A stretch of DNA of 64,000 bases from Melioribacteraceae bacterium (GTDB lineage Bacteria > Bacteroidota > Ignavibacteria > Ignavibacteriales > Melioribacteraceae), in NCBI GenBank assembly GCA_019638015.1, contig JAHBUP010000001.1, forward strand, positions 2,140,424 to 2,204,423. The letters run 5' to 3'. The position numbers were made by a program, and so were the translations under genes. Shown one piece after another: positions 25,203 to 35,385 of the stretch. The stretch's first letter is position 1, and every line of letters starts with the position of its first letter. The notes below the pieces were generated by a model. It saw only the letters and a list, made by a program, of their open reading frames with translations. It had not been told where the DNA came from and did not search any database.

Positions 25203-25757
25203 TCACCAATCTGTTTGATAATTATGTTCCTTCAACGAATCGATTGTTATCTGAGAATATTTAACATATCTCTCGGCACTGTTTTTAAAGTCAGTTATCT
25301 CGGCTTCTGTTAAATCTCTAATAATTTTAGCCGGTACTCCAGCTGCTAATTTACCTGATGGAACCACAAAACCTTGTTTTATCAATGCTCCGGCAGCTAC
25401 CATTGCATTTTCCTCAATAATAGCTCCATCTAAAATTATAGCTCCCATTCCTATAAAGCAAAGATCTTTTAAAGTGCAACCATGAAGAGTAACACTATGC
25501 CCTATTGTCGCCTTATTACCAATTTCAAGCGGGAATCTTCCATTTGTAACATGCAGCATTGAGCAATCCTGTACATTTGTATCATCACCTATTTTTACAT
25601 AATGAACATCCCCACGAACTACAGTATTGTACCATATTGAGCTGTTCTTACCAATTGTAACGTCGCCAATTATTTTTGAGCCGGATGCCAAAAACGCACT
25701 TGGGTCAATTTTGGGGAAGATATTTTTATAAGGGAATACTTTTATTTCTTTAGTCAT
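25203..25757 (-). CDS. Gamma-class carbonic anhydrase-like protein
   Basis: 184 residues, hexapeptide-repeat left-handed beta-helix. Zn ligands expected for gamma-CA are present: His in SMLHVTNG and the pair in IGHSVTLHGC. Also conserved are RGDVHYVKIGDDTNVQDC and AAGVPAKIIRDL. It may hydrate CO2 or act as a CoA-linked homologue (PaaY/YrdA type); the sequence does not settle this. It stands between ctp and ybeY in the long run. Confidence 0.87.
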   Translation of the reverse strand: MTKEIKVFPYKNIFPKIDPSAFLASGSKIIGDVTIGKNSSIWYNTVVRGDVHYVKIGDDTNVQDCSMLHVTNGRFPLEIGNKATIGHSVTLHGCTLKDLCFIGMGAIILDGAIIEENAMVAAGALIKQGFVVPSGKLAAGVPAKIIRDLTEAEITDFKNSAERYVKYSQITIDSLKEHNYQTDW

Positions 25758-25765
25758 ATCTTTTT

Positions 25766-27370
25766 TTATTTATTAAAACCGGGAATATTTTTTGCCTCTT
25801 CAGTTAATGTTAGCGCTTTTTGAAAGACTTTATCATCCTGTAATGAAATTTTGTACCATCCTTCATCTTTGAACAATTCACGAGCGAAAAAAGCTTTAAT
25901 TCTATTTATGATATAATTTTTATCTTTATCAAATTCGGTTTTATTTAATTTAACACCGTTTTTCTCGGCGAAACTAATAAAAGAATTTAGATCCCTTTCT
26001 GAAATAGAAAAATCATTTAGAAATTCATCAACATTTGAATATTTGCCCTTGTTGAATTTGCCATTATCAATAAATTCCCGAACAAACCTATATAGCAGAT
26101 TATTACGGTTAAGAGATATTGAATAATTTGTTATTGTCCCTGAAGAAATAATATAATCGGGTGTAATTCCTCCCCCGCCTAAAACAGTCCTCCCATATTT
26201 TGTTTTATATTTTGGTCTAACAGAATCTATCTCGGTATGATGATCTAAATTATTTTCTTCAGTTTCTTCCCGGTTCATCAGCTCGTCATAATACATTGTT
26301 TTATTTTTGTATGAACGCTGGATTGCTCTCCCCGACGGAGTTAGATATTTAGATACTGTTAATCTTATTGCGGATCCATCCTCGAGCAACAACTGACGCT
26401 GAACCAGACCTTTGCCAAAAGTAGTTTCACCAACAACTAGACCCCTATCCCAATCCTGAACAGCTCCAGATACAATCTCGCTGGCAGATGCAGATCCTCT
26501 GTTCACTAAAACAATAAGTGGGATTTTTTCATAAGGATATTGCTGCTCGGCTAAAAATTGCTCATTAAATTCTTTACGCCTTCCTTTAGTTGAAACGATT
26601 AATTTATCTTTGTCTAAAAATAAATCTGATACAAAAACTGCTTGATCAAGAAGTCCGCCCGGATTATTGCGCAAATCTAAAATTAATTTTTTCATTCCCT
26701 TTGTGGTCAATTCTTTTAATGCTTTTTCTAATTCTTCCAAAGTCGAATCAGAAAATCTTGTTAATATTATATAACCGGTTTCTTTATCATACATAAAAGA
26801 AGCATCAACAGAAAAAAGATTAATTCTAGCCCTTACAATTTTAAAATCATATTCTTTTTTTGCTGATGGGCGATAGATTGTGAGATTAACTGTTGATCCC
26901 TTTTTGCCCCGAAGTTTTGTTAAAACTTGTTGATTTGTAAATCCAATGCTAGACTTTCCTTCAATTTTAATAATTCGATCACCGGAATGAATACCTACGG
27001 ACTCGCTCGGACCTCCGGAAATTGGGGATACTACAGTTATAGAGTCGTTAATAATCTGAAATTCGATTCCTATTCCATCAAAATTACCTCGAAATAATGC
27101 TTCCGATTCAGATTGATCTTGTTTCGATATATATGCGGTATGAGGATCAAGTTCTTTAAATACTCCTTCAATTGCTTTCTCAGATAATTTATTTAGATCA
27201 ACATCATCAACATAATAACTGCCAGTATAATTGAGAACGTCACTAATTTTTTTAATGTATAGATTTTTATTCGAATATATATTGAATCGTGATGCGAACT
27301 CAATTCCTAAATAAATTCCTCCCAACAAAAAAAGAGTATATAAAGCTATGTTTGTTAGTTTTGATTTCAT
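25766..27370 (-). CDS. C-terminal processing peptidase, S41 family
   Basis: 534 residues. A membrane/signal segment (about 8-26) is followed by a PDZ domain (about 90-170, GIGIEFQIINDSITVVSPISGGP and GIHSGDRIIKIEG). The S41 catalytic core shows LRNNPGGLLDQAV, RGSASASEIVSGA with the nucleophile Ser, and TTFGKGLVQ with the Lys. A C-terminal helical extension of about 140 residues follows. It trims periplasmic or membrane proteins from their C-termini. It is one base from lysS. Confidence 0.93.
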   Translation of the reverse strand: MKSKLTNIALYTLFLLGGIYLGIEFASRFNIYSNKNLYIKKISDVLNYTGSYYVDDVDLNKLSEKAIEGVFKELDPHTAYISKQDQSESEALFRGNFDGIGIEFQIINDSITVVSPISGGPSESVGIHSGDRIIKIEGKSSIGFTNQQVLTKLRGKKGSTVNLTIYRPSAKKEYDFKIVRARINLFSVDASFMYDKETGYIILTRFSDSTLEELEKALKELTTKGMKKLILDLRNNPGGLLDQAVFVSDLFLDKDKLIVSTKGRRKEFNEQFLAEQQYPYEKIPLIVLVNRGSASASEIVSGAVQDWDRGLVVGETTFGKGLVQRQLLLEDGSAIRLTVSKYLTPSGRAIQRSYKNKTMYYDELMNREETEENNLDHHTEIDSVRPKYKTKYGRTVLGGGGITPDYIISSGTITNYSISLNRNNLLYRFVREFIDNGKFNKGKYSNVDEFLNDFSISERDLNSFISFAEKNGVKLNKTEFDKDKNYIINRIKAFFARELFKDEGWYKISLQDDKVFQKALTLTEEAKNIPGFNK

Positions 27371-27371
27371 T

Positions 27372-28880
27372 TTATTTCTGTGGTTTCATCTGTGGGAATA
27401 AAATAACATCCCGGATTGAGGATTGATTTGTAAGAAGCATTACTAATCTATCTATTCCAACTCCAAGTCCCGCTGTAGGGGGCATTCCATATTCAAGAGC
27501 ACGCACAAAATCTTCATCTATTTGATGGGCCTCGTCATCTCCCTCATCTCTCATCTTTGATTGATCTTCAAATCTGTTTTTCTGATCAATCGGGTCATTC
27601 AATTCAGAAAACGCGTTACATATTTCTCTGCCTAATACAAATCCCTCGAAACGTTCTACTAATCCCTCACGGGTTCTATGTTTTTTAGCTAATGGTGAAA
27701 GTTCTACTGGATAATCAATTACAAAAGTCGGTTGTATTAATTCACCCTGAATGGTAGCTTCAAACAAAAGATCTATTAATTTTCCTTTGCTCTCCCCTCC
27801 TTTAATTTCTACATGAAGCTTTTTAAGCTCTCCAATTAATTCTTCTTGGGATGCAGCAAGCACGTCAATACCAGTTTTATTCTTTATTTCATCGACCATC
27901 GAAATTCTCTTCCAAGGCGGATTGAAATTGACCAATTGTCCTTCAATCTCAAATTCAGTTTTGCCAAAAACTTTTTGTGCCATATTGCACACCATTTCTT
28001 CAACAAAACTCATCATCCAATTATAATCTTTAAATGCTACATACAACTCAAGCATAGTAAATTCAGGATTGTGAGTTCTATCCATTCCCTCATTTCTAAA
28101 ATCTTTAGAAATTTCATAAACCGCATCAAAGCCGCCGACAATTAATCTTTTAAGATATAGTTCATCGGCAATTCTCAAGTATAAATCAACATCGAGAGCA
28201 TTATGATGAGTTATGAATGGGCGGGCGGAAGCTCCACCATAAAGTGGCTGAAGTATTGGAGTTTCAACTTCTACCAAACCTCTATCATCTAAAAATCTTC
28301 TTATTTCACTTACAATTTTTGAACGAAGAAGAAATACTTCGCGAACATCCGGGTTAACAATTAAATCAACATATCTTTGTCGGTATCGTAATTCTTTGTC
28401 AGCGAACTGATCGTAAACAACCTTATTTCCATTCTCATCAACCGCTTCTTTAGCGATTGGAATTGGTCTGATTGATTTTGCTAGTAGTGAAAATGATTTT
28501 GCATGTACTGATATTTCACCGGTTTTTGTTTTAAATACAAAGCCAGTTACCCCAACAATATCACCGATATCCAGTAATTTAAAAATATCGTAGGATTCAC
28601 CTACATCATCTTTTTTTAAGTAGAACTGAATCCTTCCTTCTTTATCTTGGATGTGAGCAAATGAGGCTTTCCCCATTCTTCTAATTGCCATAATACGACC
28701 AGCTATGCTCACATCTTTATTCTCGTATTGTTCAAAATTTTCTTTAATAGAGCTGGAATAAGCATCAACTTCATAACTATATGCAAATGGTTGAATTCCT
28801 TTTTCATTTAGTTCCTTAAGCTCTTCAAATCGTCTCTCCATCAATAAATTTAAATCATTTTCCACATTCAAATTTTCCAA
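27372..28880 (-). CDS. lysS: Lysyl-tRNA synthetase, class II
   Basis: 502 residues. An N-terminal OB-fold anticodon-binding domain (about 60-175, [22 protein letters not shown]) precedes the class II core: motif 1 near [15 protein letters not shown], motif 2 [18 protein letters not shown], and motif 3 [12 protein letters not shown] close to the C-terminus. It charges tRNA-Lys. It is full length and sits tightly between ctp and dacB. Confidence 0.96.
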   Translation of the reverse strand: MENLNVENDLNLLMERRFEELKELNEKGIQPFAYSYEVDAYSSSIKENFEQYENKDVSIAGRIMAIRRMGKASFAHIQDKEGRIQFYLKKDDVGESYDIFKLLDIGDIVGVTGFVFKTKTGEISVHAKSFSLLAKSIRPIPIAKEAVDENGNKVVYDQFADKELRYRQRYVDLIVNPDVREVFLLRSKIVSEIRRFLDDRGLVEVETPILQPLYGGASARPFITHHNALDVDLYLRIADELYLKRLIVGGFDAVYEISKDFRNEGMDRTHNPEFTMLELYVAFKDYNWMMSFVEEMVCNMAQKVFGKTEFEIEGQLVNFNPPWKRISMVDEIKNKTGIDVLAASQEELIGELKKLHVEIKGGESKGKLIDLLFEATIQGELIQPTFVIDYPVELSPLAKKHRTREGLVERFEGFVLGREICNAFSELNDPIDQKNRFEDQSKMRDEGDDEAHQIDEDFVRALEYGMPPTAGLGVGIDRLVMLLTNQSSIRDVILFPQMKPQK

Positions 28881-28891
28881 ATTAACCTCCT

Positions 28892-30385
28892 TTAATTTCT
28901 AGCAAAATTTATGAGACGATGACAAACATTATCGATTGTATAAGTTGCAAGTCTCGGAATTCCTAAATAGTTATTAATAATCATCGAAAACACAATTGAT
29001 TCTCCAGAAACGGTCCGTAAATAACCTGAAAGCGCGGAAACATAATTACTGAATCCCGGTTTTGCTCTCACATTATTTTCGGCCGACGATTTTTTCATTC
29101 TTTCAATTAGAGTACCATCAACACCACCAACCGGAAGCGATTCATAGAATTTAGAATAGTTTTCGGTGTTTGTCATGTATGTTAATAAATTTACTATTTG
29201 TCGTGGCGTAACAAGGTTTAATTCTGATAATCCTGAACCATCAACCATAATTAACTTTTCGGTATTAATACCTAGCTCGGACAAAACATTTTTACATGCC
29301 TTCACGCCGTTATAAGTTGTTCCAAAATCATATTCTTCCGCGCCAATTGTTTTTAACAATTGTTCAGCATAAAAATTATTGCTGTTTTTATTTGTCTCTT
29401 TAAGGATTAACCGCAATGGAACAGAGATATGGGTGTGTGTTGGAGTGTATTCATCAATGGAATAGGAAAGATTTGTATTCTCTAAGTTATCTACTGTTCC
29501 CCTAATTTTTATACCTTTGTGCTCGAATGTTTCCTTTAATACAGTTAGAAAGTAGAGAGTTGGATCTGCAATAGCAACTCGATCTTTGAAGAGTGCCGTA
29601 CTTCTCGAAATTGTGCCGGTTATTTTTATTGTATTAGTTTCCTTTAAAAAAGAAATTTCTATTTGAGGTTCAGAATTCTCTTCAATGGTAATTACATTAT
29701 GTACAACATTTACAAAACTAGTCTTTGGAACAGTAACTACATTTGCAGTTCGTCCTTCTTGTGCCGGAGTAATTTGAATCTCAATAGAATTATCATTGAA
29801 ACTAAGCGCTCCAGTAGGCGCAGCATACCATTTAGATTCTAAATCGCTTGACCAGCCTCTACCGATTCCAATTTTGTCAAAATAAGAATCATCTCCATAA
29901 ATATTACCTGTAATCTCCCAAATACCCTTTTTTTTCAGAGTATCTGCCCACTCTTCAAATACTATTGTAGCACTTTTATTATTAAATCTATTTGAAATAG
30001 TGGGATCACCACTACCAACAATAATTAAATCTCCTTTTAATGTTCCTTTAACAACATCTCCAACACGATAAATATTTGTTTCATATGCAAAATCGGGACC
30101 GAGAATTTGAAGCGCTGATGCAGTTGTAAACAATTTTAGATCGGATGCCGGAGAAAACAGCTTATCCGAATTTCTTTTATAGATTACTTCTCCAGTTTTG
30201 AGAGATTTAATTAACACACCCCAAAAAGCATCATTGAATGATGGCTCATTAAAATAATCATCCAGTTGATCTCTTAGTTCAGCCAGTGATGTAATTGGAA
30301 TTGGCTGTTTAGAGATTAAAGAATCCTTTTGAGCCGATAAAATAAAAGGAAATATGCATAGCAATAAAACTATTTTATAAGGCAT
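28892..30385 (-). CDS. dacB: PBP4-like D-Ala-D-Ala carboxypeptidase/endopeptidase (S13) with altered KTG box
   Basis: 497 residues with a signal peptide (1-18, ending LSAQ). The S13 catalytic motifs are SDLK at 81-84 (SxxK, in [13 protein letters not shown]), SNN in [11 protein letters not shown] (SxN), and at 442-444 KPG ([16 protein letters not shown]) where KTG is expected. GSGDPTIS and GDDSYFD of domain II are present. It should trim or cut cross-linked peptidoglycan in the periplasm, but the Thr to Pro change in the third motif may weaken this. It overlaps rluB by 11 bases. Confidence 0.9.
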   Translation of the reverse strand: MPYKIVLLLCIFPFILSAQKDSLISKQPIPITSLAELRDQLDDYFNEPSFNDAFWGVLIKSLKTGEVIYKRNSDKLFSPASDLKLFTTASALQILGPDFAYETNIYRVGDVVKGTLKGDLIIVGSGDPTISNRFNNKSATIVFEEWADTLKKKGIWEITGNIYGDDSYFDKIGIGRGWSSDLESKWYAAPTGALSFNDNSIEIQITPAQEGRTANVVTVPKTSFVNVVHNVITIEENSEPQIEISFLKETNTIKITGTISRSTALFKDRVAIADPTLYFLTVLKETFEHKGIKIRGTVDNLENTNLSYSIDEYTPTHTHISVPLRLILKETNKNSNNFYAEQLLKTIGAEEYDFGTTYNGVKACKNVLSELGINTEKLIMVDGSGLSELNLVTPRQIVNLLTYMTNTENYSKFYESLPVGGVDGTLIERMKKSSAENNVRAKPGFSNYVSALSGYLRTVSGESIVFSMIINNYLGIPRLATYTIDNVCHRLINFARN

Positions 30386-31085
30386 AGTCTGTGAAAACCT
30401 TTTTTATTTCTCCGGGTGTTAGCAACCGGTATGCACCTACTGGTAAATTTTTTGTAGTTATTCCACCGTAAGATACTCGTTCAAGTTCCTTAACTGTGTA
30501 CCCTAACAAACCAAACATGTTTTTAACAAAGTGATTCCGCCCTTCATGAGTCACTACATTCATACGATCAAAACTTTTTGGTTTAGTAAATTTAATCGAT
30601 TCAAATTTTCCTCTAGAGCCTTCTAAGGTAATTCCTTTAATTAACCTGAGTCTATGTTCCCCATCTAGTTCTTTATCCAATAATACATGATATTCGCGGG
30701 GGACTTTATTTTTTGGATGCATTAGCAGATTTGCAAAATCTCCATCATTGGTTAATATCAACACTCCTTTGGTATTATAGTCTAGTCTTCCCACCGGAAA
30801 TATTTTTTGTTTTGTATTAATCAGTTCGAGTACGGTCTTTCTACCTTTTTCATCAGCAGTTGATGTTATATAACCTTTAGGTTTATTAAGAAGAAAATAC
30901 ACTTTACTTTCTAAACGAAGTAAGCGTCCATCATACTTAACCGAATCATTCTCTTCAACAAAAAAAGCAAGGTCCACTATAGTTTTACCGTTTACCTCAA
31001 CTCTTCCATCAAGTATTAATTCTTCGGCCTTCCTTCGTGAAGCAATACCACACTCTGCCAAATATCTATTCAATCGTATCTTCAT
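30375..31085 (-). CDS. rluB: RsuA/RluB-family pseudouridine synthase
   Basis: 236 residues: N-terminal S4 RNA-binding domain (about 1-60, RLNRYLAECGIASRRKAEELILDGRVEVNG), then the catalytic domain with PVGRLDYNTKGVLILTNDG, which contains the catalytic Asp, and the closing HEGRNHFVKNMF. Most likely it modifies 23S rRNA (RluB type) rather than 16S (RsuA). It follows scpB with a 20-base overlap, the common scpA-scpB-rluB order. Confidence 0.9.
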   Translation of the reverse strand: MKIRLNRYLAECGIASRRKAEELILDGRVEVNGKTIVDLAFFVEENDSVKYDGRLLRLESKVYFLLNKPKGYITSTADEKGRKTVLELINTKQKIFPVGRLDYNTKGVLILTNDGDFANLLMHPKNKVPREYHVLLDKELDGEHRLRLIKGITLEGSRGKFESIKFTKPKSFDRMNVVTHEGRNHFVKNMFGLLGYTVKELERVSYGGITTKNLPVGAYRLLTPGEIKKVFTDYAL

Positions 31086-31746
31086 CTTTGAAAGACACCT
31101 CTTCTTCTTCTGAAGTTATTTGATCGCCGGCTTCTTCTTCGGCTTTTTCTTCTAATCCAGTCATCATTATTCTTCTTTTCTGTTCTATAAAATCTTCATC
31201 TTTCATTATTTCATCTATTTCTCTTGGTTTAGGAAGATCATTGATAGTTCTCAATCCAAAATATTTAAGAAATTCATCAGTAGTCTTGTACAGTAGTGGT
31301 CTTCCAACTGTCTCTGCTCTACCCGCAATGGTTACAAGATTTTTTTCAAGAAGCGTGTTCAAAGTGTAATCCGAATTAACACCTCTAATTGATTCTAATT
31401 CCGGTTTAGTAACAGGCTGTTTATATGCGATTATGGCTAAAGTTTCTAGAGCTGCCTGGCTTAGTCTTCTTTTACTTTTTTCAGAAGAAAGAAATCCAAC
31501 ATATTTTGCGTGATCCGGCTTTGTGGCAAATACAAATCCATGAGCAATTTTTTGTATTGTAAATCCATTACCGTTGGCGTCATATGCTTTATTTAATTCA
31601 TCAACAGTATTCTCTATATCATCCTTAGTAATTTCAATCTCATTGCCATCGATTTCTTTAATTGAATTAATGATTTCATTCTCTGAGATTGGATCGTCAG
31701 AGGCAAATATTAAAGCTTCCACTACAGATGTATAAATTTTATCCAT
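31066..31746 (-). CDS. scpB: Segregation and condensation protein B
   Basis: 226 residues. Two winged-helix domains are visible: VVEALIFASDDPISENEI at the start and LSQAALETLAIIAYKQPVTKPELESIRGVNSDYTLNTLLEKNLV (about 98-142), the ScpB signature, then GRPLLYKTTDEFLKYFGL. The C-terminal 40 residues are very acidic. It completes the SMC condensin complex with ScpA. It overlaps scpA by 8 bases and rluB by 20. Confidence 0.94.
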   Translation of the reverse strand: MDKIYTSVVEALIFASDDPISENEIINSIKEIDGNEIEITKDDIENTVDELNKAYDANGNGFTIQKIAHGFVFATKPDHAKYVGFLSSEKSKRRLSQAALETLAIIAYKQPVTKPELESIRGVNSDYTLNTLLEKNLVTIAGRAETVGRPLLYKTTDEFLKYFGLRTINDLPKPREIDEIMKDEDFIEQKRRIMMTGLEEKAEEEAGDQITSEEEEVSFKDEDTIE

Positions 31747-32458
31747 TAGATAGACCGTAAATTATAAAATCATTGAAATTAGGGCTTTCTTTTAAACCTA
31801 TTTTTCCTGCTTTAACCATCTCAAGCATTGCGATAAATGTAACGACAATTTTGATTCTATCAGCTAAATCAACTAACACTGCAACAAAACTAATTTCATT
31901 ACAATCTTTAACCTTTTCACTCAAATAGTTTATTTGATCTTCAATTGTAACATTCCATTTTTTTATTTGGTGAACCGGTTCCGGTTTCTTTTCTAGCATT
32001 GCTTTCTTGAAAGCTTTAATCAGATCATAAATAGTTATATTTTTTAATAAAGTTGAAAAATCTTCTGAAACTGATTTTGCATCAGCATCATAGTTTCCTC
32101 TATAACTATGCTTTCTCTGATTAATTTCTAAAAACGAAAACTCGTCTGTCATTTCCTTATATCTTTTATATTCTAGAAGTGCTTTCACCAGATCAGCACG
32201 AGGATCAATCTCCTCTCCTTTTTCATCAATATCTTTAGGAAGGAGCATTTTTACCTTTATCTGCATTAAAGTCGCGGCCATTAAAATAAAATCACCAGCT
32301 ATTTCTAGATCGAGCTGCTCAAGCATATGAAGATAGTCCATGAACTCTCTTGTAATTCGAGAAATTGGAATATCATAAATATCAAGTTCATCTCTTTTTA
32401 TAAAGAAGAGGAGCAGATCAAGAGGACCTTCAAAATGTGAGAGTTTAATTTTATACAC
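31739..32458 (-). CDS. scpA: Segregation and condensation protein A (kleisin)
   Basis: 239 residues, normal for ScpA. The N-terminal SMC-binding part reads KLSHFEGPLDLLLFFIKRDELDIYDIPI, followed by DFILMAATLMQIKVKMLLP. The C-terminal winged helix includes VVTFIAMLEMVKAGKI. It bridges SMC heads in condensin. It is two bases after trpS and overlaps scpB by 8. Confidence 0.94.
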   Translation of the reverse strand: MYKIKLSHFEGPLDLLLFFIKRDELDIYDIPISRITREFMDYLHMLEQLDLEIAGDFILMAATLMQIKVKMLLPKDIDEKGEEIDPRADLVKALLEYKRYKEMTDEFSFLEINQRKHSYRGNYDADAKSVSEDFSTLLKNITIYDLIKAFKKAMLEKKPEPVHQIKKWNVTIEDQINYLSEKVKDCNEISFVAVLVDLADRIKIVVTFIAMLEMVKAGKIGLKESPNFNDFIIYGLSNG

Positions 32459-32460
32459 AA

Positions 32461-33441
32461 TTAACCCATTTTCATTTTGGTTCGTACTTCCTGCATTGTT
32501 GAATTTGCAACTTGTTTTGCTTTTGATTCTCCATCGGAAATAATATCTTTGACCAGACTTAAGTTATTCTCGTAACTTGCTCTTTTTTCAATAATTGGAG
32601 AGAGGAACTCATTAATTTTAGAGCTGCATTTCAATTTACAATCAACACATCCTAGAGCGCCACTTTTACATTCTGTTTCAATTGTGCTTGTCTCGGCTGG
32701 ATTAAATTTTTTGTGATAAGTAAATACCAAACATATTTCTGGTCTGCCTGGATCATTCCTTCTAAGTTTCTGTGGATCGGTAACAGCCTTTCTCAACTTC
32801 TGTTTAACAGTTTCGGGATCATCGGAAAGAAGAATAGTATTCCCCAATGATTTGCTCATTTTTGCATCACCATCCAGCCCGGTTAACCGTGCAAAATTTG
32901 TTAGTAATGGTTCCGGTTCTGGAAAAACTAATCCATATTGATTATTAAATTTTCTGGCTATTTCCCTAGTAATTTCAATATGAGGAACTTGATCCTCCCC
33001 GACCGGTACTGCGTCTCCTTTATATAGTAATATATCTGCAGATTGAAGAACAGGATAGCCTAAGTGGCCATATACTAAACTTTCGATATTCAGATCTCGG
33101 ACCTGCTCTTTTAATGTAGGATTTCTTTCCAATCTGGCAGTTGTTATCAACATTGAAAAAATTAAAAATAACTCCGAATGTTCTTTGATTTGAGATTGTC
33201 TGAAAAATGGGCTTTTATTCGGGTCCAAACCCGCTGAAAGCCAATCAATTACCATTTCAATTGTATTCTGTTCAATTTCATCAGTTGAAAGATCGGTAGT
33301 TAATACATGATAATCCGCAATTAAATGAAAACTATCATACTCATTTTGGAGTTTAATCCAATTTTCAAGAGCGCCAACATAATGCCCGATATGAAGCTTT
33401 CCAGTTGGACGCATTCCACTTAAAATTCTTTTTTTGGCCAT
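32461..33441 (-). CDS. trpS: Tryptophanyl-tRNA synthetase
   Basis: 326 residues, class I: the HIGH motif appears as HIGHYVGAL at about 17-25 after SGMRPTGKL, the KMSKS motif as DAKMSKSLGN at about 193-202, and GEDQVPHIE for Trp binding. It charges tRNA-Trp. It is the first gene of the long minus-strand run. A TATTTTTG box lies just upstream, but I found no good -33 partner. Confidence 0.95.
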   Translation of the reverse strand: MAKKRILSGMRPTGKLHIGHYVGALENWIKLQNEYDSFHLIADYHVLTTDLSTDEIEQNTIEMVIDWLSAGLDPNKSPFFRQSQIKEHSELFLIFSMLITTARLERNPTLKEQVRDLNIESLVYGHLGYPVLQSADILLYKGDAVPVGEDQVPHIEITREIARKFNNQYGLVFPEPEPLLTNFARLTGLDGDAKMSKSLGNTILLSDDPETVKQKLRKAVTDPQKLRRNDPGRPEICLVFTYHKKFNPAETSTIETECKSGALGCVDCKLKCSSKINEFLSPIIEKRASYENNLSLVKDIISDGESKAKQVANSTMQEVRTKMKMG

Positions 33442-33496
33442 TTAGCAATAATTTTATTAAAGATGTGCAAAAATAAACAAATTTTGTGATTTCTTA

Positions 33497-33982
33497 TCAG
33501 TGAAAGAGGAATTGTTTCCAATTATCATCAATTCTGCTAACACTGTTTTTAATAAACATAATATAGCTGGGAGTGAATAGCTTATTTTTCAATTTTAAAG
33601 AGGCTTCATCCGGGGTTCTATCTCCTTTTTTATTATTGCACGGGAGACAAGCAGCTACAAGATTCTCCCAAGAATCCTGTCCACCTCTCGATTTAGGGAT
33701 TACATGATCGATTGTTAATGGGAGATCGCTTCTGCCACAATAACCACATTTATGATTATCGCGCCTCAGTATGTTCTTTCTAGTTAAAATTATTTTTTTG
33801 AATGGCATTTTTTTGTAGTCGTTCAACTTAATTACACTTGGCCAGGGGAATTCCCTAGTAACGGAATGAATTGTTTTTTTCTGATTTTCAGCTATTAAAT
33901 CGGCTTTCCCAAGTAGGATCAATACTATCGCTTTTTTTACGTTGCATATTGAGAGGGGTTCGTAACTTTGATTAAGAAGCAA
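33497..33982 (-). CDS. HNH endonuclease-family protein
   Basis: 161 residues. The HNH/zinc part is CGYCGRSDLPLTIDHVIPKSRGG at about 79-101, then NLVAACLPCNNKKGDRTP: two CxxC pairs hold zinc, and His and Asn of the bba-metal fold are present. Such proteins are widespread, stand-alone and of unclear role in Bacteroidota-like genomes. The start is uncertain: TTG at 33982 gives MLLNQSYEPL, while the codons before it, in frame, would read AKV as in relatives. The ATG 11 bases upstream is out of frame. It lies 135 bases after mnmA. Confidence 0.85.
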   Translation of the reverse strand: MLLNQSYEPLSICNVKKAIVLILLGKADLIAENQKKTIHSVTREFPWPSVIKLNDYKKMPFKKIILTRKNILRRDNHKCGYCGRSDLPLTIDHVIPKSRGGQDSWENLVAACLPCNNKKGDRTPDEASLKLKNKLFTPSYIMFIKNSVSRIDDNWKQFLFH

Positions 33983-34117
33983 TACTTTAGCATTAAGTGT
34001 CCCATTTGTACCATATTTGTGTTCGAAAACGAGCCTCCAAGGGTAGAAAGAGAAATATTTTTAACATTGCGGACTAAATATCGCAAAGTGAAATGTCTAA
34101 AAAAAGTCATAATTCCA

Positions 34118-35212
34118 TTATTTTTTTATTACTCCTCCGGCCAAAACGTAACCCTGTTCATCATATAAAACTAATGATTGACCTGGTGTAATCGCATTTT
34201 TAGGTTCAATAAATCGAATTTTTATTTCGTCTTTCGAACAGGAAATAATCCTAGCCGCTTCCGCTCTATCACCATATCTAATTTTCGCGAAGATAAGCTC
34301 ATCTTCCTTAAAACTGTTTTTGCTCACAAAATTTATATCGTTAGCTGTGACATCATGATTCAATAACTCCTCCTTATCACCTAACTCAACTATCCCCGAT
34401 TCCTTATCAATATTTTTAACATAAATTGGTTTACCGAGAGCAACACCAATACCTCTTCTTTGTCCAACTGTGTAAAAAGGAATTCCTTTATGCTCACCAA
34501 CTTTTTGCCCATGATAAATAAAATCCCCTTTATCGATATTTTCAATTACATCTGGGATTCTTTCTCGCAGAAATCTTTCATAATTGTTATCGGCAACGAA
34601 GCATATTTCTTGGCTATCTGGTTTTGAAGCTGTCTTCAAACTAAATTGTATGGCCAATTGCCTCACTTCCTCTTTGGTGTATTTACCTAATGGAAATAAC
34701 GTTCTGCTCAAACTCTCTTGAGTTAATCCCCAAAGCGCGTAAGTTTGATCTTTCTTTGAATCGTGAGAAGTTTTTAAAGTATATCTATTTGTTTGAGGAT
34801 TATAATCGGAAATTGCATAATGCCCTGTTGCTACATATTTAGCATCAAGGGAGTCAGCTTTTTTTAATAACTCTTCCCATTTAATTTTTCTGTTACACAC
34901 AACACATGGATTCGGAGTTCTTCCATTAATATATTCTTCAACAAAATTATCGATTACAGCTTCTTCGAATTGTTTTGTAAAATCGACTGTGTAGTGTGGG
35001 ATATCAAAACTGTTAGCTACATTTTTAGCGTCAAAAATAGCATCAAGAGAACAGCAACCAGACTCATGTTTGGGAGCTCCACCTACTTCCATAAAGCCCC
35101 AGGTCTTCATTGTTATGCCAATTACATCATATCCTTCTTTATGAAGCAATGCGGCAGCAACCGATGAATCAACCCCGCCACTCATTGCAACAATTACACG
35201 TTTTTCTTTCAA
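34118..35212 (-). CDS. mnmA: tRNA 2-thiouridine synthase MnmA
   Basis: 364 residues. The PP-loop VAMSGGVDSSVAAALL (about 8-23) binds ATP. The catalytic cysteines are in NPCVVCNRKIKW (about 101-112) and SQEICFVADN (about 198-207), with TGHYA between. It thiolates U34 of Lys, Glu and Gln tRNAs in the cytoplasm. A good promoter-like site lies 30 bases upstream, so it is transcribed separately from acpS. Confidence 0.96.
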   Translation of the reverse strand: MKEKRVIVAMSGGVDSSVAAALLHKEGYDVIGITMKTWGFMEVGGAPKHESGCCSLDAIFDAKNVANSFDIPHYTVDFTKQFEEAVIDNFVEEYINGRTPNPCVVCNRKIKWEELLKKADSLDAKYVATGHYAISDYNPQTNRYTLKTSHDSKKDQTYALWGLTQESLSRTLFPLGKYTKEEVRQLAIQFSLKTASKPDSQEICFVADNNYERFLRERIPDVIENIDKGDFIYHGQKVGEHKGIPFYTVGQRRGIGVALGKPIYVKNIDKESGIVELGDKEELLNHDVTANDINFVSKNSFKEDELIFAKIRYGDRAEAARIISCSKDEIKIRFIEPKNAITPGQSLVLYDEQGYVLAGGVIKK

Positions 35213-35241
35213 TTTGTCCCTTTCGGTATTAAAATTGAGAA

Positions 35242-35272
35242 CAAAAATAAGTGGAATATAGTTTTACTCAAA
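35242..35272 (-). promoter_or_regulatory. Putative promoter of mnmA, exact Bacteroidota-type match
   Basis: On the minus strand TTTG, 19 bases, TATTTTTG: every fixed position of TTTG-N19-TAnnTTTG matches. It lies about 30 bases before the mnmA start, in the 173-base gap after acpS. Confidence 0.55.
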
Positions 35273-35385
35273 TAAAATAATTATGGAAGATTTCTGGAAG
35301 ATTTGATTTTACAAGTCAAAAATATAACGTGATCTCAAATTCATATTTAATAGATGTAAAATTCTAGCATAAAATAATTGGGCCG

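Noticed and set aside
33968..34168. 66-codon plus-strand frame between HNH and mnmA
   Set aside because: It spans the end of one gene and the start of another on the opposite strand, has no ribosome site or domain, and its CPIC motif is isolated.
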